64,000 nucleotides of DNA from an uncultured bacterium (GCA_905214545.1 CAJMMO010000002.1:248001-312000), one strand, 5' to 3'; positions 26,930-36,560 are shown, counted from the first letter of the stretch. Translations and numbers: made by a program. Notes: generated from the letters alone by a model not told the origin.

Positions 26930-27636
26930 TATCTTACCCCCTGCCGCCATTTTACCAACAGGTCGGCCAGCTGGCTATAGTCGGTGATCGTGTAGTCGGC
27001 CTTGATCGTGGGGTCCGGCTGGTTTTGGCGGTAGTTATACCAGACCGAGGTTAATTTGTAGTTGTTGGCCCCCAGGATGTCTGACGGCAGACCGTCGCCG
27101 ATCATCACCGTTTTTTCAGGGTCAAAGCCCGACTTTTTAAAAAAGACGTCGAAGATCCGCGGGTCGGGCTTGCTGAAGCCGGCGGCCTGCGAAGTCATGA
27201 TGCAGCTGAAGTCGTCGGCAATGCCCGCCAGCTGCAGCCGCTGGACCTGCTCGGCCTCGTCGCCGTTTGAAAGCACGCCCAGCTCATAGCCCAAGTCCTT
27301 GGCCGTCTTTAAGATCGCGCGCACGCCCGGCAGCAGCTTGTGGGTCTGGCCCCAGAAAAAGTGGAAGAGCCGGTTGGCCCGGTCGCCGTCGATGTTAATG
27401 CCCCACTCGCGTTCGGCAAAGACCGTGAAGCGTCTTTGGAAGAGCTGGTCGATCGTGATCTCGTCTTTTTCCAGCTGGCGCCACAGCGACTGGTTGTAGT
27501 CGTGGTAGTCCTGAAAGGCCTTGGCGGTCAGCGGCCAGCCCTCTTGGGCAAACAGCCTGGTCAGGACGGTTTTTTCGGTGTCCTGAAAGTCGATCAGGGT
27601 GTCGTCAACGTCAAAAATTAACTGCTTGTACAGCAA
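26929..27636 (-). CDS. YjjG-family HAD pyrimidine 5'-nucleotidase
   Basis: A 235-aa HAD phosphatase. Motif I is FDVDDTLIDF, motif II VLSNGDEAEQ, the Lys is in KPDPRIF and motif III is MIGDGLPSDILGANN. The helical cap lies at about residues 20-95. YjjG enzymes remove phosphate from noncanonical pyrimidine nucleotides, which fits coupling to a DNA repair nuclease. The start is probably TTG 27636, 7 bases after AAAGGAGG; an upstream ATG lies before that site. Confidence 0.88.
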   Translation of the reverse strand: MLYKQLIFDVDDTLIDFQDTEKTVLTRLFAQEGWPLTAKAFQDYHDYNQSLWRQLEKDEITIDQLFQRRFTVFAEREWGINIDGDRANRLFHFFWGQTHKLLPGVRAILKTAKDLGYELGVLSNGDEAEQVQRLQLAGIADDFSCIMTSQAAGFSKPDPRIFDVFFKKSGFDPEKTVMIGDGLPSDILGANNYKLTSVWYNYRQNQPDPTIKADYTITDYSQLADLLVKWRQGVR

Positions 27637-27664
27637 GCGCACGCCTCCTTTTTTTAAAAAAAGC

Positions 27665-27693
27665 AAAAAGCTTCCTGAGGGGGAAGCTTTTTT
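27665..27693 (-). terminator. Terminator after the sigma factor gene
   Basis: AAAGCTTCC, loop TGAGG, GGAAGCTTT with flanking A and T runs. Confidence 0.85.
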
Positions 27694-27716
27694 CGGTCAA
27701 ATATTAAGTTGCGCTT

Positions 27717-28619
27717 TTATTCTGCAGACTCCATGAAGTCCTTCAGTTTCTTAGCCCGAGACGGCTGCCGCAGCTTTTGCAGCGCCTTGGATTGGATCTG
27801 TCTGATCCGCTCGCGGGTGACGCCAAAGATGTGGCCGACTTCTTCCAAAGTCATCGGCTTGCCGTTGTCCAGACCGAAACGCAGGCGCAAAACAACCTCT
27901 TCGCGGTCGGTCAAGGTGTCCAGGACGCCGTCTAATTCGCTCTTCAAAGCGTCGGCGGAAGTTGCGCGCTCTGGGTCCATCGACTTTTCGTCCTTGATAA
28001 AGTCGGACAGCTCGGAGTCGTCTTCGTCGCCGACCGGCGTGTCCAAAGAGATGGTGCCCTCAGTCTTGTGCTGAATGTGGCGAATCTCGGCAGCAGTCAT
28101 GCCCATTTCAGCACCAATTTCCTCAGCGGTGGCTTCGCGGCCGGTATCTTCGGTGATTTGCTGGCGAATCCGCTTGAGCTTGTTAATAGTTTCGATCATG
28201 TGGACCGGAATTCTGATGGTCCGTGCCTGGTCGGCAATTGCCCGGGTAATAGCCTGGCGAATCCACCAAGTGGCATAAGTCGAGAACTTGAAGCCCTTGG
28301 TGTAGTCGAACTTGCTGACGGCGCGCATCAAACCGATGTTGCCTTCCTGGATCAGGTCCAGGAACGACAAGCCGCGGTGGACGTAGTGTTTGGCGACAGC
28401 GACGACCAGCCGCAGGTTGGCCTGCGTCAGCTCGTGCTTAGCTTCCTCATCGCCTTCTTTGATACGTTTGCCAAGTTCAACTTCTTCTTCTGCCGTCAGC
28501 AGCTTGCTCTTGCCAGCCGCCTGCAGGTATAAGCGCACTGGGTTTTCAGTCAAAGCGGCCTCAGCCCGTGAATACTGTTGTTTATTTGCCTTGTTGGATG
28601 CATTTTTCTTAGTTGCCAA
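27717..28619 (-). CDS. Compact RpoD-like primary-type sigma factor
   Basis: A 300-aa sigma-70 protein. Region 1.2 is ENPVRLYLQAAGKSKLLT (about 22-40), region 2 includes LRLVVAVAKHYVHRGLSFLD and YATWWIRQAITRAI, region 3 ETINKLKRIRQQ and region 4 EEVGHIFGVTRERIRQIQSKAL. Region 1.1 is lacking. TTG 28619 is chosen because AAGGAGG lies about 9 bases before it; the ATG at 28661 precedes this site. Several positions nearly invariant in lactobacillar RpoD differ (KHYVHRGL for KRYVGRGM, IQSKAL for IEAKAL). It is not beside dnaG. It could be a second primary-like sigma or a relocated rpoD. Confidence 0.88.
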   Translation of the reverse strand: MATKKNASNKANKQQYSRAEAALTENPVRLYLQAAGKSKLLTAEEEVELGKRIKEGDEEAKHELTQANLRLVVAVAKHYVHRGLSFLDLIQEGNIGLMRAVSKFDYTKGFKFSTYATWWIRQAITRAIADQARTIRIPVHMIETINKLKRIRQQITEDTGREATAEEIGAEMGMTAAEIRHIQHKTEGTISLDTPVGDEDDSELSDFIKDEKSMDPERATSADALKSELDGVLDTLTDREEVVLRLRFGLDNGKPMTLEEVGHIFGVTRERIRQIQSKALQKLRQPSRAKKLKDFMESAE

Positions 28620-28731
28620 TTCAGTATTCCTCCTTTTTGCTGCCTGCTTGCCATGATACATATCTATTGTAAGCCTTTTTTGCTAAAAGGGTTTAAAATT
28701 AGCATAACTTTGTTATTATACACCAACAAAA

Positions 28732-29442
28732 TTACATCGCAATAACTGTAATTTGAACAATATCGGGATTTTTGGCCAAGTCTGAAATCATCTGGCTGTA
28801 GGTCATCGACCGCGGCAGCTTGACCGTGTAGATGCTGGTATAGATCCGCTTTTCAACGTCGCGGGAATAGTTGGTGGCCTTGTAGCCGGTGTGGTTGGCG
28901 CCGATGGCCTTTTCGTCAAAGTACTTGTCTAAGTAGCCGGTAGTCACCGGGCCGTTATAAAACTTGATCTCGACCTTGCGGATCGGGTCAAAAGGCACGA
29001 TGTAGTGCAAAACCATCAAGTCTAAGATGACCAGGACCGAGCCGATCATGGCGATCTGGTAGTAGCCCATGCCGATGGTCAGGCCGATGGCGGCCGTCGT
29101 CCACAGCGAGGCCGCGGTCGTCAAACCGGAGACAAAGCGGCGGGTGACGACGATGGTGCCGGCGCCCAAGAAACCAATCCCGGAGACGATTTGGGCGGTC
29201 AAACGGGTCGGGTCAGTGGACATCACCTTGCCAAAGCCCGGGTTGTGAATGGCAAAAGACATGAGCTGGTTGCAGACGACCAGCTGGGTCAAGGCTAAGA
29301 TGCAGGCCCCGATCGAAACTAAGATGTGGGTCCGCATGCCCGCCGGGTGGCTGTGCTGCTCGCGGTTGTAGCCGATCAGGCCGGCCACGACGGTGGACAA
29401 TAAAATTCTAATAACGATATCTAATGATGAAACGTGAGGCAT
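28732..29442 (-). CDS. MgtC/SapB family membrane protein
   Basis: A 236-aa protein with four or five membrane helices in the first 150 residues (GLIGYNREQHSHPAGMRTHI, GAGTIVV, TTAASLWTTAAIGL) and a small C-terminal ACT-like domain. MgtC proteins are linked to magnesium homeostasis and membrane potential. ATG follows TAGGAG by 7 bases. The upstream EEP gene ends 9 bases before it, with its stop inside the ribosome binding site. Confidence 0.9.
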   Translation of the reverse strand: MPHVSSLDIVIRILLSTVVAGLIGYNREQHSHPAGMRTHILVSIGACILALTQLVVCNQLMSFAIHNPGFGKVMSTDPTRLTAQIVSGIGFLGAGTIVVTRRFVSGLTTAASLWTTAAIGLTIGMGYYQIAMIGSVLVILDLMVLHYIVPFDPIRKVEIKFYNGPVTTGYLDKYFDEKAIGANHTGYKATNYSRDVEKRIYTSIYTVKLPRSMTYSQMISDLAKNPDIVQITVIAM

Positions 29443-29451
29443 TATTTGCTC

Positions 29452-30558
29452 CTATGCCTTTAAAACAAAGTCTAAGCGCACAGGGTTGTGGTCGGAATAC
29501 TTGAACTGGGTATCAATGTTGTGCGCGTGCGGTTCCACGTTAGCTGAAACGAGGAAGCCGTCACAGACAGTTTGGTAGTTGACCTTCGGGTCAAACGGGA
29601 TGTCAGGCGACCGGTCGGTACCGATAGTGTCGCGGTTGTCGGCTAACACCATGGTGAAGCCGTCCGGCATCATGCTCTGTTCGAACATGTTGATCCAAGC
29701 AGGCACCTTTTCTTCGTGGGCCAGCTTGCCCAGCATGTCCTTGCCGAAGGCGTGGTTGAAGTCGCCGCCGACGATGACGTAGTTGCCCTTCTTGTACTCA
29801 GTTTCCATGATGGAGAAGAGCAGCTTCAATTGGGCGTCGCGGATCGTGCCGCCCTTGTCGTAAGCGGACATGTGGCTGTTGATAAACAGCAAAGTCTTGC
29901 CGTTATCCACTGGGAAGCGCATGGCGACAAAACAGCGGTCCAAGTCGACAAACTTGGGGATAAAGGCCGAGCTGACCGGGTACTGCCGGCGTTCGGCGCT
30001 GGCCATGCGGTACTTGCTCATGGACAGCAGGCCGGACTGCACGGCGCCGTGCGGGTCGTTTAACGGCACGACCAGGTAAGGCGAGTGGAAGTTGTAGGCG
30101 AAGACGTGGGCGTAGTCCGTAAAGTGTTTTTCAAACTGGCGGACTTGGTTGATGAAGTAGCTGCGGTTTGAGTGGGTGTCGATTTCCTGGAAGATCATGA
30201 AGTCGGCATCCTGGGCGCCCACGGCGTTCATGGCGCCGTCGGTGGCGTCTTGGACGGCCTGGCGGGAAATGCCCTTGCCGCGGTGGCCGCGCAGCTTAGT
30301 CCCGTCCTTCAGCTCGCCGACGTCCATGAAGAAGTCGAAGTCTTGGTTGTAGCAGCCAAAGCCGACGTTCATGGTGACAGCAGAATACTGCTTGCCGGCG
30401 GTCAGTTCGTCATGCTGCTGGTTTTGCACGAGCAGCTTTTGGTGGTCGGGGATGCGGTAGTAGTGCGCCTGCATGTAGATGACGTAGCCCAAGGCTGCGA
30501 CCAGCAAGACGATCACGATGGCCAGCAAGACCCAGCCGATGATTGCTAAAATATTCAT
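29452..30558 (-). CDS. Membrane-anchored endonuclease/exonuclease/phosphatase family protein
   Basis: A 368-aa protein. An N-terminal membrane helix (about 4-27) is followed by an EEP-fold domain with IFQEIDTHSNRS, FINSHMSAYD, VGGDFNHAFG and KYSDHNPV. The catalytic residues of the fold (Glu in QEID, Asp and Asn in GDFN, Asp-His in SDH) are present. The topology puts the enzyme probably outside, so a phosphodiesterase or lipid/nucleotide phosphatase role is more likely than DNA repair. It is cotranscribed with mgtC. Confidence 0.82.
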   Translation of the reverse strand: MNILAIIGWVLLAIVIVLLVAALGYVIYMQAHYYRIPDHQKLLVQNQQHDELTAGKQYSAVTMNVGFGCYNQDFDFFMDVGELKDGTKLRGHRGKGISRQAVQDATDGAMNAVGAQDADFMIFQEIDTHSNRSYFINQVRQFEKHFTDYAHVFAYNFHSPYLVVPLNDPHGAVQSGLLSMSKYRMASAERRQYPVSSAFIPKFVDLDRCFVAMRFPVDNGKTLLFINSHMSAYDKGGTIRDAQLKLLFSIMETEYKKGNYVIVGGDFNHAFGKDMLGKLAHEEKVPAWINMFEQSMMPDGFTMVLADNRDTIGTDRSPDIPFDPKVNYQTVCDGFLVSANVEPHAHNIDTQFKYSDHNPVRLDFVLKA

Positions 30559-30623
30559 TTTTATTCTCCTCTATGTGTTTTTTAGACAACACACAAATTG
30601 ATTATAGCAAAATCATTCGGTAA

Positions 30624-31973
30624 TTAAGCTCGCTTGTGTAAAAAAGCACGGGCGGTTAAAAGCAGAATCAGAATGAAGGTGGCAAAGCTCAAGATCATGT
30701 TGAGCTGGAAGCCTTTCAGCGCGTTGTTTTGGGCCAAGCCTAAATTCAGCAGGCCGGCTGCAGTCGCAATCCCGATGGCCCCGCCGTAGCTTTGGCCGAT
30801 CATGTACCAGGCGTTGCAGTCGTCGACTGCAGACGCCGGCAAGGTCCCCAAGGCATAGGTCATGATGTTGCCAAAAGATAAAGCGACGCCGATCAGGGTG
30901 CAGATGTACAAAAAGCAGACAGACAGCGGCGTCGGGTTGAACAGGCAGTTGATGGCCAAGGTCGCAGCAGCGATCCCCTCGCCCAGCAAAATCGGCAGCT
31001 GGTGCGGCAGGCGGTCGTAGATGGCGCCGGCAACGACGTTTAAGGCGGCGTTGATTAACGAGGCCGGCAGGATGTACCAGACGGATTGGGCGGCGGTCCG
31101 GCCTAAGCCGACCTGCAAGAAGTTCGGCAGCAGGTAGCTGAGCAGCAGCGAGACGGCCTCGATCAAGCAATAGGCAAAGAACAATTCGGTGATCACGCTG
31201 CGTTTAAAAATGGTCAGCGGCAAAATCGGCTGCGCGGTCCTTTTTTCATGGCGGGCAAACAGCCAAAAACAGACAACGGCGATAACAGCTAATAGAATTA
31301 ACAGCCAAGGCTTGAAGCCCTGGGCAAAGCCGTTGACTAGCAATAAGCCGCAGGCCAAGACGATGCCGATCAGCAAGGCCCCTAAGCCGTCAAAGGGCTG
31401 GCGGGAAACTGCAATGTCTTGCTGGATGAACTTTTCCCCGCACAGCCAGCCGATGACGAGCAGCGGCAGCAGGCAGCCGAAGATGGCCCGCCAGCCGAGG
31501 TGGGTTAAAATGGCCCCGCCGTAGACAGGCCCGACGGCCGGCGCAAAGGCCAGGGTCAGCGAGCCCAGGCCCATGTAAAAGCCGCGCCTTTCAATGGGTG
31601 CCTGGCTGATGATGACGGAAAACATCAAAGGCACCAGCATGCCGGAGGCGATGCCTTCGAGCAGGCGGCCGAAGAGCAAGAGCCAGAAATCTGGAGCTAA
31701 GACGGCGATGACGGTCCCGGTGAAAAACAAGACCAGGCCGGCCCGGAAGATGGTCTTGATCTTGAAGCTGCGGCGCAGGTAGGCGGCCAGCGCCATCATG
31801 ATCGTGGCCACGAGCAGGTAGCCGCTGGTCAGCCACTGGACGAGGTTGTTGTCGATGCCGAAGGCCTTGATCAGGGTCGGGTTGGCAATGTTCAATGATG
31901 TCTCAACGACGATGCCCAGAAAGCCCACGGAGCCGATGGACAAGATCGTTGCAGCAAGGTTGTTCTTCTTCAT
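30624..31973 (-). CDS. MFS drug exporter, DHA2 (14-helix) type
   Basis: A 449-aa major facilitator protein. The N-terminal LSIGSVGFLGIVVETSLNIANPTLIKAF, LVQWLTSGYLLV and GRLLEGIASGMLVPL follow the DHA2 multidrug pattern. The start at 31973 matches the family N-terminus, but its ribosome binding site is weak (GGGAATAATC). The substrate is unknown. No regulator of TetR or MarR type lies beside it. Confidence 0.87.
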   Translation of the reverse strand: MKKNNLAATILSIGSVGFLGIVVETSLNIANPTLIKAFGIDNNLVQWLTSGYLLVATIMMALAAYLRRSFKIKTIFRAGLVLFFTGTVIAVLAPDFWLLLFGRLLEGIASGMLVPLMFSVIISQAPIERRGFYMGLGSLTLAFAPAVGPVYGGAILTHLGWRAIFGCLLPLLVIGWLCGEKFIQQDIAVSRQPFDGLGALLIGIVLACGLLLVNGFAQGFKPWLLILLAVIAVVCFWLFARHEKRTAQPILPLTIFKRSVITELFFAYCLIEAVSLLLSYLLPNFLQVGLGRTAAQSVWYILPASLINAALNVVAGAIYDRLPHQLPILLGEGIAAATLAINCLFNPTPLSVCFLYICTLIGVALSFGNIMTYALGTLPASAVDDCNAWYMIGQSYGGAIGIATAAGLLNLGLAQNNALKGFQLNMILSFATFILILLLTARAFLHKRA

Positions 31974-32000
31974 GATTATTCCCCAGGTAATTTTTAATAC

Positions 32001-32038
32001 AAAAAAGGAAAGCGGATTCACCCACCACTTTCCTTTTA
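32001..32038 (-). terminator. Terminator after the DcuC-type gene
   Basis: On the minus strand AAAAGGAAAG, a loop, and CTTTCCTTTT followed by T residues. Confidence 0.7.
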
Positions 32039-32078
32039 ATGATATTAACTTTTAATGGCTTTCACAAACCTTTTTCGA

Positions 32079-33449
32079 CTAGACAAGAAGCATGAAGGCC
32101 GTGATGACTAAGACGATGATGAATTGCAGGACCAGCAATGGTGCTGACCGTTTAACCATCTTGACGACGTCAACGCCGGCGTAACCGGAGATGGCAATCG
32201 TACAACCGGCAACTGGTGAAATGGAACGGCCGATTGAGGAGCCTAATTCCATTGGCATCATGATGCCCAGAGAGTTAATGGACAGCTTGGAGGCGATGCT
32301 TGGCACCAGCGGTGCGAAGGCAAACCAGGAAGCGGAGCCGGAACCCATGATGATGGCGGCCAGGAAGGTAATCAGGCCCATCAGGATGGCGGTCAGGATG
32401 GAAGCGCCGTGCAGGTTGGAGATGGCGTCGGCCATAATGGTAATCCCGCCCATGTCCTTGATGCCGGCAGCGAAGATTGAGGCACAGATAATGATTGAGA
32501 CAACGTTGGTGAAGGAGTCGCCCATGGCTTTAAAGACGACACCCATTTGTTCGGCAACTTTGGCTGGGGTCTTGTGCTTGCGGATTAATTCGACCAAAGC
32601 AACAAAGACGATACCGATGAAGTTGGCAGCAACAACGTTTGGCTGGGCTTTTGGCACAAAGCTCCAGACGATTAAGATGACCAGCGGCAGAGCTGGGAGC
32701 AAGGCGTACCAGCCTGGGCAGTCAGGGTTTTCAACTTCCTGACGCTGAGTTGCGGATTGTTCGCCGTTTTCTTCGGCCTTTTGGTCAACGCGCTTGTAGT
32801 AGAACGGGATGACGAAGGCCAGGATGATCGTGGTGATCAAGACGATTGGGCCCTGGTACTTCATGAACATTTCCATGACAGGCATCTTGGCTAATTGGGC
32901 CATGTAGATGGAAGACCCTTCGTTAGGACCGAAGTCCATGGCACCCAGGGTCAGCAGGCTGGCAGCGGTTAAGGAGTTGATCCCCAACGCCATAAAGATT
33001 GGGAAGACGGTGGCCAGCAGCAGGAGTGATAAGGCTGATTGACTCGTGATCGCTAACTTTAAGACGGTGCAGAGAATGAAGACGGCACTTAAAACGATGT
33101 AAGGACTTTTCAGCTTGCGCAAAGGCTTGACGGCGTAGTAGGCAAGTTTTTCGGACGCTTTCAGGTTGCTCATGTAGGCGGCGTAGCCGGTGACTGACAT
33201 GATCATGGCGCCGACTTCGCTCATCGTTGTTGAGAACTGCTGAGCGACGAAGCCGAAGACGTCCATGTAGATATTGCCGGATCTTGCGTTGGCCGGCATG
33301 ATGGACTTCTGCGTGCAGATCGTATAGACCAATAAAATCAGAACACCTGTGATTAAGAATACAAACAGCGTGTTGTATTTATGGATCACGAGGTAAGCAA
33401 CAAATGCGATGACGGCAAGCGTCAAGAGCACTAAAAGAAAATCAACCAT
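32079..33449 (-). CDS. DcuC-type C4-dicarboxylate transporter
   Basis: A 456-aa polytopic protein matching the DcuC (anaerobic C4-dicarboxylate uptake) family, with about 12 hydrophobic segments, FGPNEGSSIYMAQLA in the middle and ITFLAAIIMGSGSASWFAFAPL and SSIGRSISPVAGCTIAISGYAGVD near the end. ATG 33449 follows GGGGG by 8 bases; the earlier ATG 33464 overlaps this site. The 230-base leader holds repeated TTGTGAA motifs. Confidence 0.86.
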   Translation of the reverse strand: MVDFLLVLLTLAVIAFVAYLVIHKYNTLFVFLITGVLILLVYTICTQKSIMPANARSGNIYMDVFGFVAQQFSTTMSEVGAMIMSVTGYAAYMSNLKASEKLAYYAVKPLRKLKSPYIVLSAVFILCTVLKLAITSQSALSLLLLATVFPIFMALGINSLTAASLLTLGAMDFGPNEGSSIYMAQLAKMPVMEMFMKYQGPIVLITTIILAFVIPFYYKRVDQKAEENGEQSATQRQEVENPDCPGWYALLPALPLVILIVWSFVPKAQPNVVAANFIGIVFVALVELIRKHKTPAKVAEQMGVVFKAMGDSFTNVVSIIICASIFAAGIKDMGGITIMADAISNLHGASILTAILMGLITFLAAIIMGSGSASWFAFAPLVPSIASKLSINSLGIMMPMELGSSIGRSISPVAGCTIAISGYAGVDVVKMVKRSAPLLVLQFIIVLVITAFMLLV

Positions 33450-33640
33450 TGATTTTTCCCCCATATTTCTTTAAGAACACAAACTAATTTTGCCAATTTG
33501 TGAATACTTTGTCAATCATCTTTTTACTAAAACTAGTTAGCTTTTTCACTTTGCTAATCATTAAGGTTTGCAGCAAAAAAGTGTTTGTGAACTATTGTGA
33601 TATGGGGTCGATCCGTTGACTTTTGTTAATTTTTTACAGC

Positions 33641-33680
33641 AAAAAAGGACGTCAGTCGTTAACAATTGGCGTCCTTTTTA
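33641..33680 (-). terminator. Terminator after the first BspA/Mub gene
   Basis: AAAAGGACG and CGTCCTTTT arms around a loop of about 18 bases, with A and T runs. Confidence 0.75.
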
Positions 33681-33694
33681 ATTAAAAATTAAAC

Positions 33695-36409
33695 TTATTG
33701 TTCTTTTCTTTTGCCGGCGAGGCCGATGATGGCGGCAAGGCTGGTGGCAAGCAGGCCTAAAACTGCTAAGGCATCGTTGGAACCGGTTTGCGGCAGGCTT
33801 GCTTTAGCTGCCTTGGCTTCAGGTTTAACGGCCTTAACGGATACAGCTTTGACAACTTTCACAGCTGCAGGTCTAGCAGCTTTGACTTCCCTGCTGATGG
33901 CTGGACGTTCCGGCTTGTCGGGCGTTGCAGGTTCAGCTGGTTGAGCTGGCTTTGCTGGTTGAGCAGGCTGTGAAGGTTCAACTGGCTGAGCAGGTTTGCT
34001 TGGGTCTGAAGGCTGGTCTGGAGCATCAGGCTGGTCTGGCTGTTGCGGATTCTCAGGAATGACGGGTGCCGGCGTGTAGGTCACGGTGACTTCGCTGTCG
34101 GCTGCGCCTAACTGCACGTTTTGGGCAGCTACCGTTGCTGAACTTGCAACGTAGCCGGAAATTTGCGGTGAAGCGACAGCTGCAAATTGGCCGGTGGTTG
34201 GGGTCCAGGCACCCCAGGTAGTCTTGTGGGTGTATTCGTCACGGACACCATTTCTGGTGAAGGTGACGGTTTGGACGGCGTCGGGAGCGGCGGTAGTGCC
34301 GTTTTCGTAAACGTAGTGGATGGTTCTGGTGACCTTTTGACTGTCGGTGACATCCGTATTGGGCGTGTAGAGCATGTAGACGCCGGTACCTTTGCCGTTC
34401 AACATATATTCGTCGTGGCCAGTCCAGTTAGGAGAGATGTGTTCGCCGGCAGGAACTTTAATTTTAGCACCAATCTTGTTTAATTCGTCTTGAATAAAGG
34501 CTTTGGCTGCTTCCGGCGAAGCAAATTGATGGTTGATGGTCGCAAAGTCGCTAGGCAGAGCGTATTGGTATTCTTCAGGGATGCTGAATAACGGGCGGTC
34601 TGCCAAGTCGGTGTGGTTTTCATCGGTCTTCAGCTTTGCACTGTCGTCGTTAGTAAGGACTAGCAGATACTGATTTGATAAATCATCAGGTGAAAACATA
34701 TCAGACACGCCATTAGAATATGCTTGTACATTGTTAATGGCCTTATCAAAATTACAGTTAGGACCGCTTAAGTCAATAACTCTCAAGTGAGCCCCAGAAA
34801 ACATCTCTTCAGTGTCTTCTACATTGCGAGTATCAAAATTAGACAGGTCTAAGCTGATGTATGCGTCCGGCTGTACGAAATACTTATTCAAATTTTGGAA
34901 CATGCCGACCATGCTGGTAACTTTGCCAGTCTTAAAACTGGATAGGTCAAGGCTAGACACTTGAGCATATGCAAACATTTGCGTCATGTTAGTGACGTTG
35001 CTGGTATCAAACTTAGAAGAGAAAATTATTTTGTTGTTCTGGATACCTTCACTTTCTTGGGTGCTAGCAAAACATGCTTCAAACATGGACTCCATGTTCG
35101 TAACGTTTTTAGTATCAAAATTGCTTAAATCCAAAGTTCCTCTAAAACCGCTGCACTGGTCGAACATATGCCACATGCTAGTGACTTTTGAGGTATCCCA
35201 TTTCGTTAAGTTAGGGGTTTGCAAATGACTATCATATCTAAACATAGCGTCCATGTCAGTGACGTTGGAGGTGTTTAAATCGCCTAACCCAGTGATCGTT
35301 TCCAGACTATCATCACCTCTAAACATGCCGCCCATGTCCGTAGCACGAGAGGTATCCCAACCGCTGATATCAATGTTAGTTACATTGGGCTTGTCGCTTA
35401 AAATGCCGCTCAAGTTTTGAACATTGGAGACGTCCAAGTTTCTCAGGTCAAGGGTGCGCACGTCGGAGTCAATAAGTGACGTCATATCTTCATATGTGTA
35501 CTGATAATTATCGGAATCATTAATATCAGTGCCCGCATAAGCTTGGGCAGTTTCCGCTTCATTACCTGGCTGGGTGTCGCTTGCTTTTTGGTTGTCTGGC
35601 AGCAAATAGAGCTTGCCGCCGCCGTTGTTACTGATACTTACCGTTGAAGTATTATCAAAGCTGCCAACATCCAACGCATTCTTGATAGCATCTGGGGTGA
35701 TGTAAACTTTTTTGCCTGCGGCAACGACGCCCTTATCAATAAAGTCTTGCGTGTTCGGCAAGACCACTGCGCCGTCCCTATTCTTTGCCTTACCGTTCCA
35801 CTGGTAGTTGTTGATAATTAAATCCTGGTTGCTGTTTTTTTCACCAGAAAATTTGCTATTGTCGCTTTCAAACGTATAGATAGTCTTATTGTTTTTTGAC
35901 TGACTGATTGAGGGGCTAGGGATTTCAACAGTAGTGTCGTTAACTGGTTCTGCAGCCTCAGCCTTTGGAGCTGCAGCAGCCTTAGTCTTGCTGTCAGTGG
36001 TCTTGCTGTCAGCAGCCTTAGCAACGTTCAAGTCATTCTTAGCACTGTCCTTTTTGGCAGGATCAGCTGCAGTCTTGGCAGCCGGAGTTTCTGCAGAAGC
36101 GTTCTTGTTTGCAGAAGTAGTGTCATTTTTAACCGGCTCAGCAGTTTTGGTCTGGGCAGGCGTTTCAGTCTTTTGACTTTCTACAGGCTGTGCTGGCTCA
36201 GCAGCCGTCTTCTCACCAGCTGCAGGCGTTTTTTCAACAACCGCCGTCTTGTCAGTCGTGCCAGTGGTGGCAGCCTGCGCCGTACTCGTCTGGGTGCCAA
36301 ACACAAAGGTCAGGCCCAGCAGTACTGAAACGGCACCAACGCTAAGTTTTCTAATACTAAATCTTTGTTTTTCCCGTGCAAGGGACAGTTCTTTTTTATT
36401 ATTCAACAT
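33695..36409 (-). CDS. YSIRK/LPXTG surface protein with BspA-type repeats and a Mub_B2 domain
   Basis: A 904-aa adhesin-like protein. The YSIRK signal (QRFSIRKLSVGAVSVLLG, about 15-32) is cleaved near AQA-A. An Ala/Lys/Thr-rich spacer runs to about 170. BspA-type DUF285 repeats (WDTSxVTxMxxMF pattern) fill about 310-590. A Mub_B2-like domain (VTRTIHYVYENGTT to EVTVTYTP) lies at about 685-780. A Pro-rich wall spacer precedes LPQTG (872-876), a membrane segment and KRKEQ. It is intact. A sortase would anchor it to peptidoglycan; the ligand is unknown. Confidence 0.92.
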   Translation of the reverse strand: MLNNKKELSLAREKQRFSIRKLSVGAVSVLLGLTFVFGTQTSTAQAATTGTTDKTAVVEKTPAAGEKTAAEPAQPVESQKTETPAQTKTAEPVKNDTTSANKNASAETPAAKTAADPAKKDSAKNDLNVAKAADSKTTDSKTKAAAAPKAEAAEPVNDTTVEIPSPSISQSKNNKTIYTFESDNSKFSGEKNSNQDLIINNYQWNGKAKNRDGAVVLPNTQDFIDKGVVAAGKKVYITPDAIKNALDVGSFDNTSTVSISNNGGGKLYLLPDNQKASDTQPGNEAETAQAYAGTDINDSDNYQYTYEDMTSLIDSDVRTLDLRNLDVSNVQNLSGILSDKPNVTNIDISGWDTSRATDMGGMFRGDDSLETITGLGDLNTSNVTDMDAMFRYDSHLQTPNLTKWDTSKVTSMWHMFDQCSGFRGTLDLSNFDTKNVTNMESMFEACFASTQESEGIQNNKIIFSSKFDTSNVTNMTQMFAYAQVSSLDLSSFKTGKVTSMVGMFQNLNKYFVQPDAYISLDLSNFDTRNVEDTEEMFSGAHLRVIDLSGPNCNFDKAINNVQAYSNGVSDMFSPDDLSNQYLLVLTNDDSAKLKTDENHTDLADRPLFSIPEEYQYALPSDFATINHQFASPEAAKAFIQDELNKIGAKIKVPAGEHISPNWTGHDEYMLNGKGTGVYMLYTPNTDVTDSQKVTRTIHYVYENGTTAAPDAVQTVTFTRNGVRDEYTHKTTWGAWTPTTGQFAAVASPQISGYVASSATVAAQNVQLGAADSEVTVTYTPAPVIPENPQQPDQPDAPDQPSDPSKPAQPVEPSQPAQPAKPAQPAEPATPDKPERPAISREVKAARPAAVKVVKAVSVKAVKPEAKAAKASLPQTGSNDALAVLGLLATSLAAIIGLAGKRKEQ

Positions 36410-36474
36410 TTTTTGTCACGTCTTTGTTTGATTATCTGTTATTTATAGTTAGCTGTTTTTTATCTTCTAGCCTT

Positions 36475-36490
36475 ATGATAGTTCTATCAT
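36475..36490. promoter_or_regulatory. Palindromic candidate operator upstream of the first BspA/Mub gene
   Basis: ATGATAGTTCTATCAT, a perfect 16-base palindrome 66-81 bases before the start at 36409. A 14-of-16 copy lies upstream of the 46438 gene. Confidence 0.4.
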
Positions 36491-36560
36491 TTAGAATGTA
36501 AATAGAATTTGTAAAAACGTCACATTTTCGTTATTTATCGTTGTCACCATACACAAATAA

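Noticed and set aside
30613..31170. A 185-codon frame inside the MFS gene
   Set aside because: Shadow frame in high-GC coding DNA; Arg/Pro/His-rich translation and full overlap with a clear transporter.
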